Below, one piece after another: positions 29,820 through 41,533 of a DNA stretch of 64,000 nt. The position numbers and the translations under genes were made by a program. How positions within the stretch are numbered: position 1 is the first letter of the stretch; each line of letters begins with the position of its first letter. The notes under the pieces were generated by a model. It was given only the letters and a program-made list of their open reading frames with translations. It searched no databases and had not been told where the DNA came from. This stretch comes from an uncultured Bacteroidia bacterium. Lineage in GTDB: Bacteria; Bacteroidota; Bacteroidia; Bacteroidales; Prolixibacteraceae. The stretch covers positions 17,594 to 81,593 of the forward strand of contig CAIYPA010000193.1 in NCBI GenBank assembly GCA_903927965.1, written 5' to 3'.

Positions 29820-32279
29820 ATGGAACACAGTAAAAAGAAATCACCGGATGCCGATAAAATCCGGATTAAAGCTGAACAAAAGTTGAACAAAAAACTATCC
29901 CCCGAAGTGTTAAAAAATATGGAGGAAGGTCAAGGTAGTGGTGACAAAGACTTTTATGAAGCCGACATACAAAAACTCATCCATGAACTTGAGGTTCATA
30001 CGATAGAGCTTGAAATTCAGAATGAGGAACTTAAAAGGGCAGAAATAAAAGTTCAGGCTTCCGAAACCCGCTTTCGACGGCTATTTGAATCGGCAAAAGA
30101 TGGTATCCTTATCCTTGACGCAGAAAGTGGGCAAATTGTCGAAGCAAACCCTTATTTGATTGAATTGATAGGGTTCACGCGAGAAGAAATATTGGGAAAG
30201 GAGCTTTGGGAAATCGGCACTTTTAAAAATATTGCGGCCTCGAAAGAATCGTTTGCAATCTTGCAGAACAAGGAATATATCCGGTTTGAAAATATGCCTT
30301 TGGTCACCAAAAATGGTGAACCGATAGGGGTTGAATTCGTAAGCAATGTCTATCTCGTTGAAGATAAAAAAGTTATTCAATGCAATATCCGAAATATAAC
30401 TGAACGGATTCGGGCCGAAAAGGCTCTGAAAAAAGTTCAGGACCGTTTGAACAGTGTCGTAGAAGCTACAAATGTGGGTATCTGGGAATGGAATGTACAA
30501 TCTGGTGAGGTGAACATTAATGAACGATGGGCTGAAATAATTGGATACACATTGGACGAAATCTCACCGGTAACAATCAATACATGGCTCAAATTTGCCC
30601 ATCCTGAAGATTTAATTGTTTCCGAACGGCTTTTAGAACTGGTATTCAACTGCAAATCTTCATATTATGACCTTGAATGCCGGATGAAACACCACAATGG
30701 CCAATGGATTTGGATACACGACAAGGGAAAGGTGGTCGAATGGACAACCGATGGCAAACCGTTACTCATGGCAGGAACCCATTCTGACATTACAGAGCGC
30801 AAGCATACTGAACAGAAATTGATGGAGAGTGAAAAACGGGCGCAGGGATTAATCAGGGCTGTTCCGGATCTTATTTTCTCACTTGATAAAAATGGGGTAT
30901 ATCTCGATTATAAGGCAAACACCGAGGATTTGCATTATCAGAAGGATTCGATAATCGGGAAAAACAACCGTGACCTTACACCCCCAGAATTTGCAGAATT
31001 GGTCGATATAAATATGGGATTGGCCTTTAAAACAGGTGAAATGCAGGTTTTCGAATACCACTTGCCGGTTCCCGAAAAAGGCTTGCTCTCCTTCGAGGCA
31101 AGAATGATTCCAATTGGAACAGTAGAAGTTATGGTCATTGTGAGGGACATTACAGATGAAAAATTGATTGAAAGTGCATTACAGGAGAAAGCCCAATTGT
31201 ACCATGCAATGTTTGAAAAGAATCAGGCAGTTAAGTTGCTAATTGATCCGAAAGACGGTGCCATTGTTGACGCCAATTCAGCGGCCTCGAATTACTACGG
31301 ATATTCTCAGTTAGAATTGAAATCAATGAATATATGCAACCTCAATATTTTACCTGCTGAAGAAATAATCAAAGAGATGCAAGTCGCAATAAACGGGCTA
31401 AAATCATTTCACAAGTTTAGGCATAGGTTATCGACTAAAGAAATCCGCGATGTGGAAGTCTATTCCAGCCCAATATCTATCTCTGGCCGTGAACTGTTAC
31501 ATTCAATCATCCATGATGTTACAGATCGGAAAAACATGGAGGATCAATTAAAGGAGAACGAAACAAGGCTACGTGAACTGAATGCAACAAAAGACAAATT
31601 TTTCTCGATTATTGGCCACGACTTAAAAAACCCCTTTAATGCAATCATCGGGTTTAGCAACATTTTGTCGGACCAGATAAAGGAAAAAGACTATGTTGGA
31701 ATTGGGGAATACGCTGATATCATCCATAAATCTTCTTTACGGGCTATGTTGTTGCTTTCGGACTTGTTGGAGTGGTCGCAGCTGCAAACCGGTAGAATGG
31801 TTTTCACACCCACAACATTCGATCTGGTAAAACTGATCCATAAAGTTACTGAACTTGCCAATGACGCCGCAATGCATAAAAACATCTCAATATCAACTGA
31901 TTTGCCTGAACAGGTTAATCTTTTTGCCGATAAATCGATGATTGGCAGTATTTTGAGAAATCTGATTTCCAATGCAGTCAAATTTTCGAATGAGAATGGA
32001 CAGATCAATATCTCAGTAACCAAAAGGCCAATAGAATTCATCATTGCAGTTCAGGACAAGGGTGTTGGCATAAAGGAAGAAGCCATTGGGAAACTTTTCA
32101 GGATCGAAGAAACCTATTCAACACGTGGAACCCATCAAGAGACCGGAACCGGTCTTGGATTGTTGCTTTGTAGGGAATTGGCACTAAAACATTCGGGTAA
32201 AATTTGGGTTGAGAGTACATTTGGAACTGGCAGTACATTCTTTTTTACGATTCCCAAATTTATAGTTACCGAAACATAG
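29820..32279 (+). CDS. multi-PAS sensor histidine kinase
   Basis: Several PAS/PAC domains; DKFFSIIGHDLKNPFNAIIGFS (H-box), NLISNAVKFS, GTGLGLLLC. Confidence 0.95.
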   Translation: MEHSKKKSPDADKIRIKAEQKLNKKLSPEVLKNMEEGQGSGDKDFYEADIQKLIHELEVHTIELEIQNEELKRAEIKVQASETRFRRLFESAKDGILILDAESGQIVEANPYLIELIGFTREEILGKELWEIGTFKNIAASKESFAILQNKEYIRFENMPLVTKNGEPIGVEFVSNVYLVEDKKVIQCNIRNITERIRAEKALKKVQDRLNSVVEATNVGIWEWNVQSGEVNINERWAEIIGYTLDEISPVTINTWLKFAHPEDLIVSERLLELVFNCKSSYYDLECRMKHHNGQWIWIHDKGKVVEWTTDGKPLLMAGTHSDITERKHTEQKLMESEKRAQGLIRAVPDLIFSLDKNGVYLDYKANTEDLHYQKDSIIGKNNRDLTPPEFAELVDINMGLAFKTGEMQVFEYHLPVPEKGLLSFEARMIPIGTVEVMVIVRDITDEKLIESALQEKAQLYHAMFEKNQAVKLLIDPKDGAIVDANSAASNYYGYSQLELKSMNICNLNILPAEEIIKEMQVAINGLKSFHKFRHRLSTKEIRDVEVYSSPISISGRELLHSIIHDVTDRKNMEDQLKENETRLRELNATKDKFFSIIGHDLKNPFNAIIGFSNILSDQIKEKDYVGIGEYADIIHKSSLRAMLLLSDLLEWSQLQTGRMVFTPTTFDLVKLIHKVTELANDAAMHKNISISTDLPEQVNLFADKSMIGSILRNLISNAVKFSNENGQINISVTKRPIEFIIAVQDKGVGIKEEAIGKLFRIEETYSTRGTHQETGTGLGLLLCRELALKHSGKIWVESTFGTGSTFFFTIPKFIVTET

Positions 32280-32355
32280 AGATTTCAGAATTTATAACTT
32301 AATTCGTGGGATTTTAGCTATTTTTAAATTTGATCTAAATTGAAATCCTAATAAT

Positions 32356-34656
32356 ATGCTTGCACGAAAGAAAAAGACTTCAGAGGTAGAAACGTTAAAA
32401 CTGCTTCAAGAACTGGAATTGTTTCAAACTGAATTGAAGGCTCAAAATGAGGAGTTATTGATGGCAGTTGCGAAAGCAGAAACAGCAACGGCCCTGTACA
32501 ACCTGGCCCCTTCTGGTTATTTTACCCTTGCAATCGATGGTACGATCCTGCAAATCAATCAATCCGGTTCAGAAATGCTTCAGACGGAACGTTCCAGGTT
32601 GATCAATAGCCAAATCAAATTATTTATCTCCTCCAGTACCCTCCCCATCTTTAATAATTTCCTTGAGGACACTTTTAAATTAAAAAGTAAGCAGCATTGT
32701 GAAATTCAATTGATCATTCACGACACCCCATCCATTTTTCTACATTTAGATGGCAATGTTTTTCAAAATCACACTTGCTTGATTACAGCGGTCGATATCA
32801 CAAACCGGAAAAAAGAAGAAGAAAAGTTGAAGAGGAGCGAAAATCAGTTCCGGAATATATTTGAAAATGCGACAATTGGTATTTATCACTCCACACCGGA
32901 AGGAAGGTTCCTTAAAGTGAATTTGAAACTTGTAAATATGCTCGGGTATACATCGACAGACGAATTGATCAATGGAACGACCAATATAAATACCCAAATC
33001 TATGCCGAACCTGAAACAAGGCCTATAATATTGGGGGCAATGATGAGCAAGGACGGATGGGTACATTTTGATAAAGTACTTTGGAGGGGAAAAGATGGCA
33101 ATACCGTTATTTTGGATATGAGTTCCAGAAAAGTCCTCAATCCCGATGGATCGATTGCCTACCTTGAGGGTATTGTAGCCGACATCACCGCTAAAACAAA
33201 CTCGCAGGAATTGATCAATCAGATCCGACAGAATTATGAAACGTTCTTCAATACGATCGATGATTTCCTTTTCGTTTTGGATGAGCAAGGGAACATCACG
33301 CACACAAACACGACTGTCATTGACCGACTTGGATATTCTTCAGAAGAGTTGGCAGGGCAATCGGTCCTGATGGTCCACCCGGAGGAACGTAGGGCGGAGG
33401 CTGGACGGATAGTCGGTGAAATGTTGGCCGGAAAATCAGTGTTTTGTCCTGTTCCGTTAATCACTAAAGCAGGTAATGCCATCCCTGTTGAAACGAAGGT
33501 AAAGGCTGGTATCTGGAATGGCAAACCAGCAATTTTCGGAGTAACCAAAGACATTTCCCAAACCAAATTGTCGGAGGAGAAATTCTCCAAAGTTTTTTAT
33601 CTTAACCCATCTGCCTGTGGATTAAGTGATTTGCAGACTGGTGAATACATTGAAGTCAATGATGCTTTCTATTCGTTGTTTGGTTTTACCAAAGAAGAGG
33701 TGATCGGCAAAACAGCTATTGAGTTGGGAATTTTGACCAGTGAAACAAAAAAAATGATTTTGGAAACTGCTGACAAAAGCGGTATCTATTCAAATATTGA
33801 AGCCGATTTAAAAGCAAAGAATGGCGACATCAAACATGTTTTACTTTCAACTGAAAACATCTTTGTTCAACATGTAAAGTTATGATATACAGTTGTTTAT
33901 GATATTACTTTGCGCAAACAAGCGGAGATTGCATTGAAAGACAACGAAGTTCGTTTAAAGGAATTGAATGCCACCAAGGATAAATTTTTCTCAATTATCG
34001 GTCACGACCTCAGAAATCCCTTTAACGCAATTATCGGTTTCAGCAACCTATTGACCGACCAAATCAAGGAAAAAGATTATGAAGGGATAGAAGAATATGC
34101 AAATATCATCCAGACTTCTTCTGTCAGGGCGATGTCATTGCTATCCGACTTGCTCGAATGGTCACAAATACAAACCGGTAAAATGACATTTTCTCCAATC
34201 ACCTTCGATTTAGCAAAGCTGGTCAATGAAGTTTTGGAACTTGCCAATTACAATGCCCACCAAAAAAAGATCACATTTATTAATGAATTACCCCATACAG
34301 TTATTGTTTTTGCTGACATTTCTATGATTGGTACAATCCTTAGAAACCTGATTTCTAACGCAATCAAATTCTCCAATTTGAACGGACAGGTAGTGATCTC
34401 AGTCAACCAAAGACCGACAGAATTGATTGTAAAAATTCTTGATAATGGAATAGGTATAAAGGAAGAAACCATTGGGAAACTTTTCCGGATCGACGAGGCA
34501 TATTCCACTCCTGGAACCCTGAAGGAGACAGGAACGGGACTTGGGCTATTGTTGTGCAAAGAACTGGTCCAGAAACACGGGGGCGAAATATGGGTTGAAA
34601 GCAAGTTTGGATCGGGCAGTACTTTCTTTTTTACGATTCCACAATTGCTAAATTGA
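32356..34656 (+). pseudogene. multi-PAS sensor histidine kinase interrupted by an in-frame TGA at 33883-33885
   Basis: ORFs 32356..33885 and 33910..34656 are in the same frame; ...FVQHVKL*YTVVYDITLRKQAE... continues a PAC domain across the stop into the kinase core. Confidence 0.85.
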
Positions 34657-34718
34657 TATACATCTGTGGATGAAATTTTTATACATTATTTGCGAAATAA
34701 CTTTGTGCAATGCCTTAA

Positions 34719-34800
34719 AATAAGGGAATAAGGTTGCATTTCAGTTCATTTGCCCTGATTACTAAGGTCTAATAGGAAAAGATAAGGTTTTGGAGAATAT
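34719..34800 (+). repeat. MITE-like repeat family B, partial copy 1
   Basis: AATAAGGGAATAAGGTTG...TTACTAAGGT...AAAAGATAAGGTTTT. Confidence 0.75.
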
Positions 34801-34927
34801 GCTCTGTTGTCGTGTTTTCCATTTGGAGAGATACTATTTTTGATAAAGTACTTATAATTAGATAATTGCATCGAAATCCCTATGCTACCTTTAACTAAAG
34901 GGGGAGTCGTTCAAATATATTTTATCT

Positions 34928-37312
34928 CTATTTGGGGATCAAAAAACTAAATTTACTTCCTTTACCATATTCGCTTTCGGCCCATATTTTACCGCCATTT
35001 TTTTCGATAAACTCTTTACAAAGCAACAATCCCAAACCAGTACCCGATTCATTTTGGGTCCCTTTGGTTGAGTAGGACTCATCTATCTTAAAAAGTTTAT
35101 GAATATTCTCCTTTTTAATCCCCATTCCGTTATCGGAAACCTGGATTAGAGATCCTTCTACCTGTAGATGTACAGAAATGGTGATCATGCCGCCAGAATG
35201 GGTAAACTTCACAGCGTTGGAAATAAGATTTCTTAATATTGTGCCTATCATCTCTTTATCAGCAAAAACCACTACATCGTAAGGCAATTGCAATAAAATT
35301 TCAATCTTTTTTTGCTTCGCAGAGTCGTTTAAAAGTTCTATAACCTCACCGATGAGTTTTACCAATTCAAAATTTTCAGGATTGAATTCCATTTTCCCCG
35401 TTTGTGATCTAGCCCAAATTAAAAGATTGTTTAACAATGACATAGCCCTTAAAGATGAATCCTTGATAATGGTAGCGTACTCATCAATACCATTATAATC
35501 GTTCTCCTTGACCTGATCGATCAGAAGATTGCTAAATCCGATAACGGCGTTAAACGGGTTTTTCAGGTCGTGCGCAATGATTGAGAAAAATTTGTCCTTG
35601 GTCGCATTGAGATCGTGAAGCCGGGTTTCGTTTGCCTTAAGTGTTTCCTCAAACCGCTTGCGGTCTGTGATATCGGTAACAAATACAGTCAAACCGACAA
35701 TGGAATGTTTGTCATCATAAATAGGCGAATACCTGGTTTCCCACAATATCCAACGGAAGTCTTCATCACCAAATTCTTCAGCCTCAATAAAGTGTTCACC
35801 CTGTAAAACCCTGTTATAATAGGTCAAAGTCCTTCGCTTGTCCTCCTCCTCTACAATAAGGTCGGGCATGTACATTCCAACTTCAATATCCACACCATAA
35901 ATGGCTTTCATCGTTTCGCGATGTGAAAATGTAAAGGCAGTGTATCTTAATTCAAGGTTAAGTGCGAAGATAATCAACCCGTGAGAGCTTTCAAAAATGG
36001 AACGGAGCAAATCATTGTTCTTTCTCGCATTTTCTTCACTTTGTTTCAAAGCAAGTTCAGCTTGTTTCTGTTTGGTAATGTCGCGGCTAACGCCTTGAAT
36101 TTCAACTTTGCCCGTATTTTTATTGACATAATAATTATTTACCACTTCGGTAACTATAATGGTTCCATCTTTTCGTAAATGAACCACCTCATTCTGGTAA
36201 CCAGTGCCAGGTATTGGATTGCACGAATACTCTACCACCCGGTCTCTTGTTCTCTGAATGAAAAACTCCCTGATCTCAGGAATAAGGGTCATTTCAAAAG
36301 GAGTATTCAGTAGTTCTAAAGGTGCATAACCAAGAAGCTGCTCGCAGGATGGACTGACATATAAAAGGGACATTGTTTCAGGATCCAATACCCAGATCAC
36401 ATCCTTTGTATTTTCAGCCAAAAGTTTATACCGTTTCTCACTTTGAATCAATACCGCTTCAATCTCATGACGTTCTGTAATGTCCTGAATCGTACCGATC
36501 AACGATAAGGCGTTTCCACTATCATCAAAAGTAACCTCCCCTAAACCATGCAACCATCTTATCTCCCCATCAGACTTACGGACGATCCTGTATTCCTTGT
36601 TAAATGGGTTCCTGTATTTAATAACATGGATCTGTAAATGGTTGTTCATCATCTCCTTATCATCAGGGTGGACCAGATCGAGCCAACCTTGAACACTCCG
36701 GATGTAGCTTTTATCGATCCCGAAAATCTGGTCCATCACTTCCGACGATTCCCAGTAACCAGAAATAAAATCTGTTTTGTAAGAACCGATAAAGGCTGCT
36801 TTTTGCGATTCCCTGAAAAAATAGACACTCTCTCGTAAATCTTCCTCCGACTGCTTAAGTTTGGTAATATCAACAGCTGTAATCAGGCACTTTCTCATGT
36901 CCTGAAATATAATGATCCCTTCTACTTGCAGGAAAATTGAAGCTTTATCTCCAATGGATAATTGAATTTCGCAGGTTTGTTTAATTTTTGAATTGAAGAT
37001 CTTCTTCAAAAAGTCGTTAAAAGCAAGCAGGGTATTATTTGAAATAAAAAACTTAAAATTGGCGTTGAATAATTGTGAGCGTTGCTTGCCCAACATTAAA
37101 GCTCCAGAAAGGTTCAACTCACTGATATTGCCTTCACTGTCCAATGTAAAGTAGCCAGATGGTGCAAAATCATAAAGTGCAGTGGCCGTTTCGGCATTCG
37201 CCAAAGCCATTTTCAATTCTTCGTTTTGCCTGAATAGTTCATCCTTGACAACTTCAAGTTCCTGGATAAGTTTTAATGCATCGGCTTCTGCCTGGTTATT
37301 AGTTGGTTGCAT
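34928..37312 (-). CDS. multi-PAS sensor histidine kinase
   Basis: PAS/PAC domains, DKFFSIIAHDLKNPFNAVIGFS, NLISNAVKFT, GTGLGLLLC. Confidence 0.95.
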   Translation of the reverse strand: MQPTNNQAEADALKLIQELEVVKDELFRQNEELKMALANAETATALYDFAPSGYFTLDSEGNISELNLSGALMLGKQRSQLFNANFKFFISNNTLLAFNDFLKKIFNSKIKQTCEIQLSIGDKASIFLQVEGIIIFQDMRKCLITAVDITKLKQSEEDLRESVYFFRESQKAAFIGSYKTDFISGYWESSEVMDQIFGIDKSYIRSVQGWLDLVHPDDKEMMNNHLQIHVIKYRNPFNKEYRIVRKSDGEIRWLHGLGEVTFDDSGNALSLIGTIQDITERHEIEAVLIQSEKRYKLLAENTKDVIWVLDPETMSLLYVSPSCEQLLGYAPLELLNTPFEMTLIPEIREFFIQRTRDRVVEYSCNPIPGTGYQNEVVHLRKDGTIIVTEVVNNYYVNKNTGKVEIQGVSRDITKQKQAELALKQSEENARKNNDLLRSIFESSHGLIIFALNLELRYTAFTFSHRETMKAIYGVDIEVGMYMPDLIVEEEDKRRTLTYYNRVLQGEHFIEAEEFGDEDFRWILWETRYSPIYDDKHSIVGLTVFVTDITDRKRFEETLKANETRLHDLNATKDKFFSIIAHDLKNPFNAVIGFSNLLIDQVKENDYNGIDEYATIIKDSSLRAMSLLNNLLIWARSQTGKMEFNPENFELVKLIGEVIELLNDSAKQKKIEILLQLPYDVVVFADKEMIGTILRNLISNAVKFTHSGGMITISVHLQVEGSLIQVSDNGMGIKKENIHKLFKIDESYSTKGTQNESGTGLGLLLCKEFIEKNGGKIWAESEYGKGSKFSFLIPK

Positions 37313-37371
37313 TGTAACGATTATGAAAATTCATAATAGATTATAATTCAATTATTTAATGCATTTGTTAA

Positions 37372-38670
37372 TTAGTCTTTCGAAACTTTAAGCTTGGTAA
37401 CCCTTTCCATTACCTCCATGCACATCCGTCCATTGTGGTAGGGGCATTTCCAAAACCCGGCTTTGTCACCTTTGCTGACAGATCCTTTTGCTGTGACAGC
37501 ACCAAACCATTCACCGTTCTGATGATCGACCAGGAACTTGTTAGTGAAATTCCAGCACTTGATGGCATCGGTCAGGAAATGTTCTTCACCACTTAACTCA
37601 AAAGCGTTCAGTAAACCCACAACAGTTTCGGCTTGTGGCCACCAGTCACGCGAGGTATTGGTTTTTCCATCGGCATAATCTTTTTCGGCAATCAGGCTTC
37701 CATCGGACTGTAACCCTTCAGAAGCTGCAAGAGCAATTTTAATCGCCAGTTTTTTACTATCGCCGATCAATTGCTGATCCCCCAAAATTTGTGCTGCTTC
37801 AACAATCAACCACGATGTTTCGATATCATGCCCGTAGGAATGGATTATCGAAGTACTCTGCCAGCTTCTGTCAAGGAAAACATTGAGGTGAAAGGTTTGT
37901 GGATTGATGATTTTGTCGCGAAACAAAAGGATCAGGTTTTTCAGGCGCCCTGCCAGTTTTGGGTCGTGCCATACCCTGTAAAGGTTAGCATACGATTCCA
38001 TCAGGTGCAGATGGGTGTTCATGGTCTTTTCATCTTTGGCACTTTTCTCCCCAATGATCAGGTCGCCGGTCCGCTGCCACTTCTGGTCGAATACCTCAAA
38101 ATAACCCTCAGAAACAGGATCGACTGCATACTTTTCGAGGGCAAAGTAAATCGCTTTCGCCTGGTCCAAAGCATTTTGGTCGCCTGTAGCACGGTAATAT
38201 TCCGAAAGTCCATACATCAAAAACGATTGGGAATAGGTTTGCTTCCTTGTATCTGAAGGCTCACCCTTGTAAGTCACACTTCTGTAAGTCCCCCCGTATT
38301 GCTTATCCACAAAGTATTTAAAAATATAATCCTTTGCACGTTTGGCCACCGAAAGATAGGAGGTGTCTTTTGTTACACGATAGGCGGCAGAATAAGTCCA
38401 TAGGATCCTTCCGTTCAGGATTCCACCCTTTTCAGCTTCGGGGTATATTTTTTCCTGGCCATCGATCCTTCCATAAAAACCGCCATTCACCGGATCAGCG
38501 ACATTCTTTGTCCAATACGGTAATATATTACTAATCAAATTATTACGAACTTCGGATTTCAATTTGGCGAGCAATTCCGATTTATTTTTTGAATCTTTAT
38601 TATTTCCATCGGCAATTCCTGAAAATCCGACTGAAAAACAGAGCAGAAGAATAAATGCAAACGTTTTCAT
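37372..38670 (-). CDS. secreted AGE-family epimerase (N-acylglucosamine/cellobiose 2-epimerase-like)
   Basis: Signal peptide; LPYWTKNVADPVNGGFYGRIDG, RILWTYSAAYR, SYGHDIETSWL, DRDWWPQAE-like TSRDWWPQAETVVGLL. Confidence 0.9.
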   Translation of the reverse strand: MKTFAFILLLCFSVGFSGIADGNNKDSKNKSELLAKLKSEVRNNLISNILPYWTKNVADPVNGGFYGRIDGQEKIYPEAEKGGILNGRILWTYSAAYRVTKDTSYLSVAKRAKDYIFKYFVDKQYGGTYRSVTYKGEPSDTRKQTYSQSFLMYGLSEYYRATGDQNALDQAKAIYFALEKYAVDPVSEGYFEVFDQKWQRTGDLIIGEKSAKDEKTMNTHLHLMESYANLYRVWHDPKLAGRLKNLILLFRDKIINPQTFHLNVFLDRSWQSTSIIHSYGHDIETSWLIVEAAQILGDQQLIGDSKKLAIKIALAASEGLQSDGSLIAEKDYADGKTNTSRDWWPQAETVVGLLNAFELSGEEHFLTDAIKCWNFTNKFLVDHQNGEWFGAVTAKGSVSKGDKAGFWKCPYHNGRMCMEVMERVTKLKVSKD

Positions 38671-38769
38671 GGACCTGATTAATTATTTTGTTAGTTTAAT
38701 CTATGGGGCTAAAATACAAAATAATACATTTGAAAGTCCTTTAGATTTAGGCCGATTCCTCAAAACTTT

Positions 38770-38815
38770 TTTTTATAAAAAAAACCGCTCCGGAAATTTA
38801 ACCCGAAACGGCTTT
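38770..38815 (-). terminator. Rho-independent terminator downstream of the cyclophilin gene
   Basis: Minus strand CCGTTTCGG-TTAAATTT-CCGGAGCGG stem allowing G-U pairs, followed by TTTTTTTT. Confidence 0.6.
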
Positions 38816-38934
38816 TAAATAAGGTTCTTATCCTGTGAATAGCAATTTTTAAAACCTTATTTTTCTGAACAAACCTCCGTAACAAAGTAAATGCACCCTC
38901 ATACCACCACTATTTACCTTATTTTCAATTCCGA

Positions 38935-39372
38935 TTAAGATTCGATAATCACGATTTTTTCGATCTTATCACCCTGACGGATTGCATCGATCACTTCCAG
39001 TCCTTCGTAAACCTTACCAAAACAGGTATGTTTACGGTCGAGATGGCTTGTTTGGGTGCGGCTGTGGCAAATAAAGAATTGGGAACCGCCAGTGTCTTTT
39101 CCTGCATGGGCCATCGACAATACCCCACGGTCGTGGTACTGGTTGTCACCGGTCAGCTCGCATTTGATTTTATAACCAGGGCCACCGGCACCGGTTCCAT
39201 TTGGGCATCCACCCTGGATGACAAAATTTGGGATTACCCGGTGAAAGTTAAGTCCATCATAAAAACCAGCTTTCGACAGTTTAACAAAGTTGGCAACAGC
39301 TATCGGTGCATCCTTTTCGAAGAAATTAACCTTCATAACTCCCTTTACGGTATGAATTTCAGCTTGAATCAT
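38935..39372 (-). CDS. cyclophilin-type peptidyl-prolyl isomerase
   Basis: [53 protein letters not shown]. Confidence 0.96.
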   Translation of the reverse strand: MIQAEIHTVKGVMKVNFFEKDAPIAVANFVKLSKAGFYDGLNFHRVIPNFVIQGGCPNGTGAGGPGYKIKCELTGDNQYHDRGVLSMAHAGKDTGGSQFFICHSRTQTSHLDRKHTCFGKVYEGLEVIDAIRQGDKIEKIVIIES

Positions 39373-39517
39373 AATTAAAAAAATTTTATTCGCAAAGGTA
39401 AAATCTTTCAGGCAATTCAGGATAATTTTTATGACCTTGTTAAATAATAATCTGTTATAAGTTTATCTTTGCCGATAACTTTGCCTTCAAACGGCATTGA
39501 TTAATTGTTTTTAAACT

Positions 39518-41506
39518 ATGGGTAATCTTAAAATACATCATATTTGTCTTCTGGTTCTGGTTGTGTTTGCCAGCTCCTGTACTGTTTCAAAACGATACCG
39601 TACTGCTTTAACCTCCTTTGAAATTGGGGAATATACAAAAAGCATTGCCTCCTTTCGGAAGGTATATAGCAAGACAAAGGATAAAAACCAAAAGGCAGTT
39701 ATACAGTTTAAAATTGCTGAAGCTTATTACAAGATCGGGCAATACCGCCAGGCCGAGAGTTACTATAAAAATGCAATAACCAGTAAATTAGGGGGAGCTA
39801 TAACCTGGTTGCATTATGCAGAAGTCCTGCGCGACAATGGGAAATACGCTGAAGCCATCAAAAATTACAAGATCTATCTCGATTCGGTACCTGGTGATCA
39901 AATGGCTTTGAACGGTATCGAATCGTCAACTGTAACCAAAGAATGGCCGAAAGTAAAATCGCGCTATATTATTGCCAACATGAAAGACCTGAATTCTGCT
40001 TCCAGCGATTTTTCTGCTGCTTATGCTGGTGTACACGACAACGAGATCTTTTTCACATCTGTCAGGCAAGGTAGCACGGGCAAAAAGAAAAGTGCGATTA
40101 CAGGTGAATTCAATGCCGATATTTACAGGAGCAACTACAATGCACAGAAAAAGCATTGGGACAAACCTCAATTGATCGATGCCAACAATGTGATCAATAC
40201 TATTGAAGAGGAAGGGGCCGGAACCTTCACTTCGGATGGGACGACCATGTATTTTACACGTTGCCCTTATGACAAGAGTGGAGAGAAGGGGACTGCAATC
40301 TATACCGCAACCCAACTCTCGGGAGTCTGGGGAAATGCAACAAAAGTTTCGATTCTCAACGATAGTTTAATGGCAGCCCATCCTACCATTTCGGCAAAAG
40401 GAGATACACTCTATTTTGTTTCGGACCGACCAGGAGGCTATGGAGGAAAGGATATCTGGTATGTGAAGAAAAAAGGGGATAAATGGGACAAACCTGTCAA
40501 TGCAGGCTCTGAGATCAATACTTCTGGTGACGAAATGTTCCCCTTTATCCGCGACAATGGAATACTCTATTTTTCTTCGAATGGCCATGTCGGTATGGGT
40601 GGGCTCGATATCTTTATGGCAAAAAAAAATCTGGATAAGAAGTGGATCGTTGAGAACATGAAGTATCCGATCAATTCCACTGGGGATGATTTTGCGATCA
40701 CCTATTACCCTGGCGAAGACCGTGGTTTGTTAAGCAGCAACCGCACCGGAAGCCGTAAAGATGATATTTACAGTTTCTTACTCCCACCTAAAATTTATGA
40801 ACTGGAAGGGGATATCTTTAACAAAGGAACCGGTACAAGGATCAATGATGCATCGGTCAGGTTGATCGGGACAGATGGGACGATGCTCAGGATGACTGCC
40901 GAAAACGGAAAGTTCAAATTCAAGCTGAAACCTGAAGTTGAGTATGTTATAGCAGCCTATAAAAAAGGGTTCCTTAATGCGAAGGCCGTTACTTCTACGG
41001 TTGGAATGGACGAAGGAAAACAGTTCCAGGTAAGGTTGGACCTGACCCCATCGGATGTACCGATCAATGTTGACAATATCAACTATGAATATGCCAAATG
41101 GGACCTACTGCCCGAATCGATTACCGCACTTGACAGTCTGGCGTCTTTGCTCGTGCTCAATCCGACCATTGTGATCGAATTGATGTCGCACTCCGATTGT
41201 CGTGGGGATGACCAAGTCAATTCGATCCTATCGCAGAAAAGGGCACAATCGGTTGTTACTTATTTAATATCCAAAGGGATACAAGCCGGAAGGCTTGTGG
41301 CTAAGGGTTATGGGGAAACTGCCCCAAAAACGGTGACCAAAGCCATCGCCAAACAATATCCATTCCTGAAACCGGGGGTCGAACTCACGTGTACCTATAT
41401 CGAGTCGCTTAAAGACGAGAAAAAGATGGAGATCTGCCACCAGATCAACCGGAGGACTGAATTTAAAGTACTTTCATCCGATTACAAGGAGAAGTTTGAG
41501 AAGTAA
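39518..41506 (+). CDS. PorE-like outer-membrane protein: TPR, PD40 beta-propeller, carboxypeptidase-regulatory-like domain, OmpA domain
   Basis: Lipobox SSCTVSK, TPR region, PD40 repeats (TLYFVSDRPGGYGGKDIWYV), C-terminal OmpA (ELMSHSDCRGDDQVNSILSQKRAQSVVTYLISKGI). Confidence 0.9.
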   Translation: MGNLKIHHICLLVLVVFASSCTVSKRYRTALTSFEIGEYTKSIASFRKVYSKTKDKNQKAVIQFKIAEAYYKIGQYRQAESYYKNAITSKLGGAITWLHYAEVLRDNGKYAEAIKNYKIYLDSVPGDQMALNGIESSTVTKEWPKVKSRYIIANMKDLNSASSDFSAAYAGVHDNEIFFTSVRQGSTGKKKSAITGEFNADIYRSNYNAQKKHWDKPQLIDANNVINTIEEEGAGTFTSDGTTMYFTRCPYDKSGEKGTAIYTATQLSGVWGNATKVSILNDSLMAAHPTISAKGDTLYFVSDRPGGYGGKDIWYVKKKGDKWDKPVNAGSEINTSGDEMFPFIRDNGILYFSSNGHVGMGGLDIFMAKKNLDKKWIVENMKYPINSTGDDFAITYYPGEDRGLLSSNRTGSRKDDIYSFLLPPKIYELEGDIFNKGTGTRINDASVRLIGTDGTMLRMTAENGKFKFKLKPEVEYVIAAYKKGFLNAKAVTSTVGMDEGKQFQVRLDLTPSDVPINVDNINYEYAKWDLLPESITALDSLASLLVLNPTIVIELMSHSDCRGDDQVNSILSQKRAQSVVTYLISKGIQAGRLVAKGYGETAPKTVTKAIAKQYPFLKPGVELTCTYIESLKDEKKMEICHQINRRTEFKVLSSDYKEKFEK

Positions 41507-41533
41507 AGTTTTTGAACGAAAACTGGAAAACCC

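Noticed and set aside
37372-38670. Linking the AGE epimerase with the GH130-REC gene into one mannan pathway
   Set aside because: Genes are about 15 kb apart, and the epimerase is secreted while the GH130 lacks a signal peptide; not supported by sequence alone
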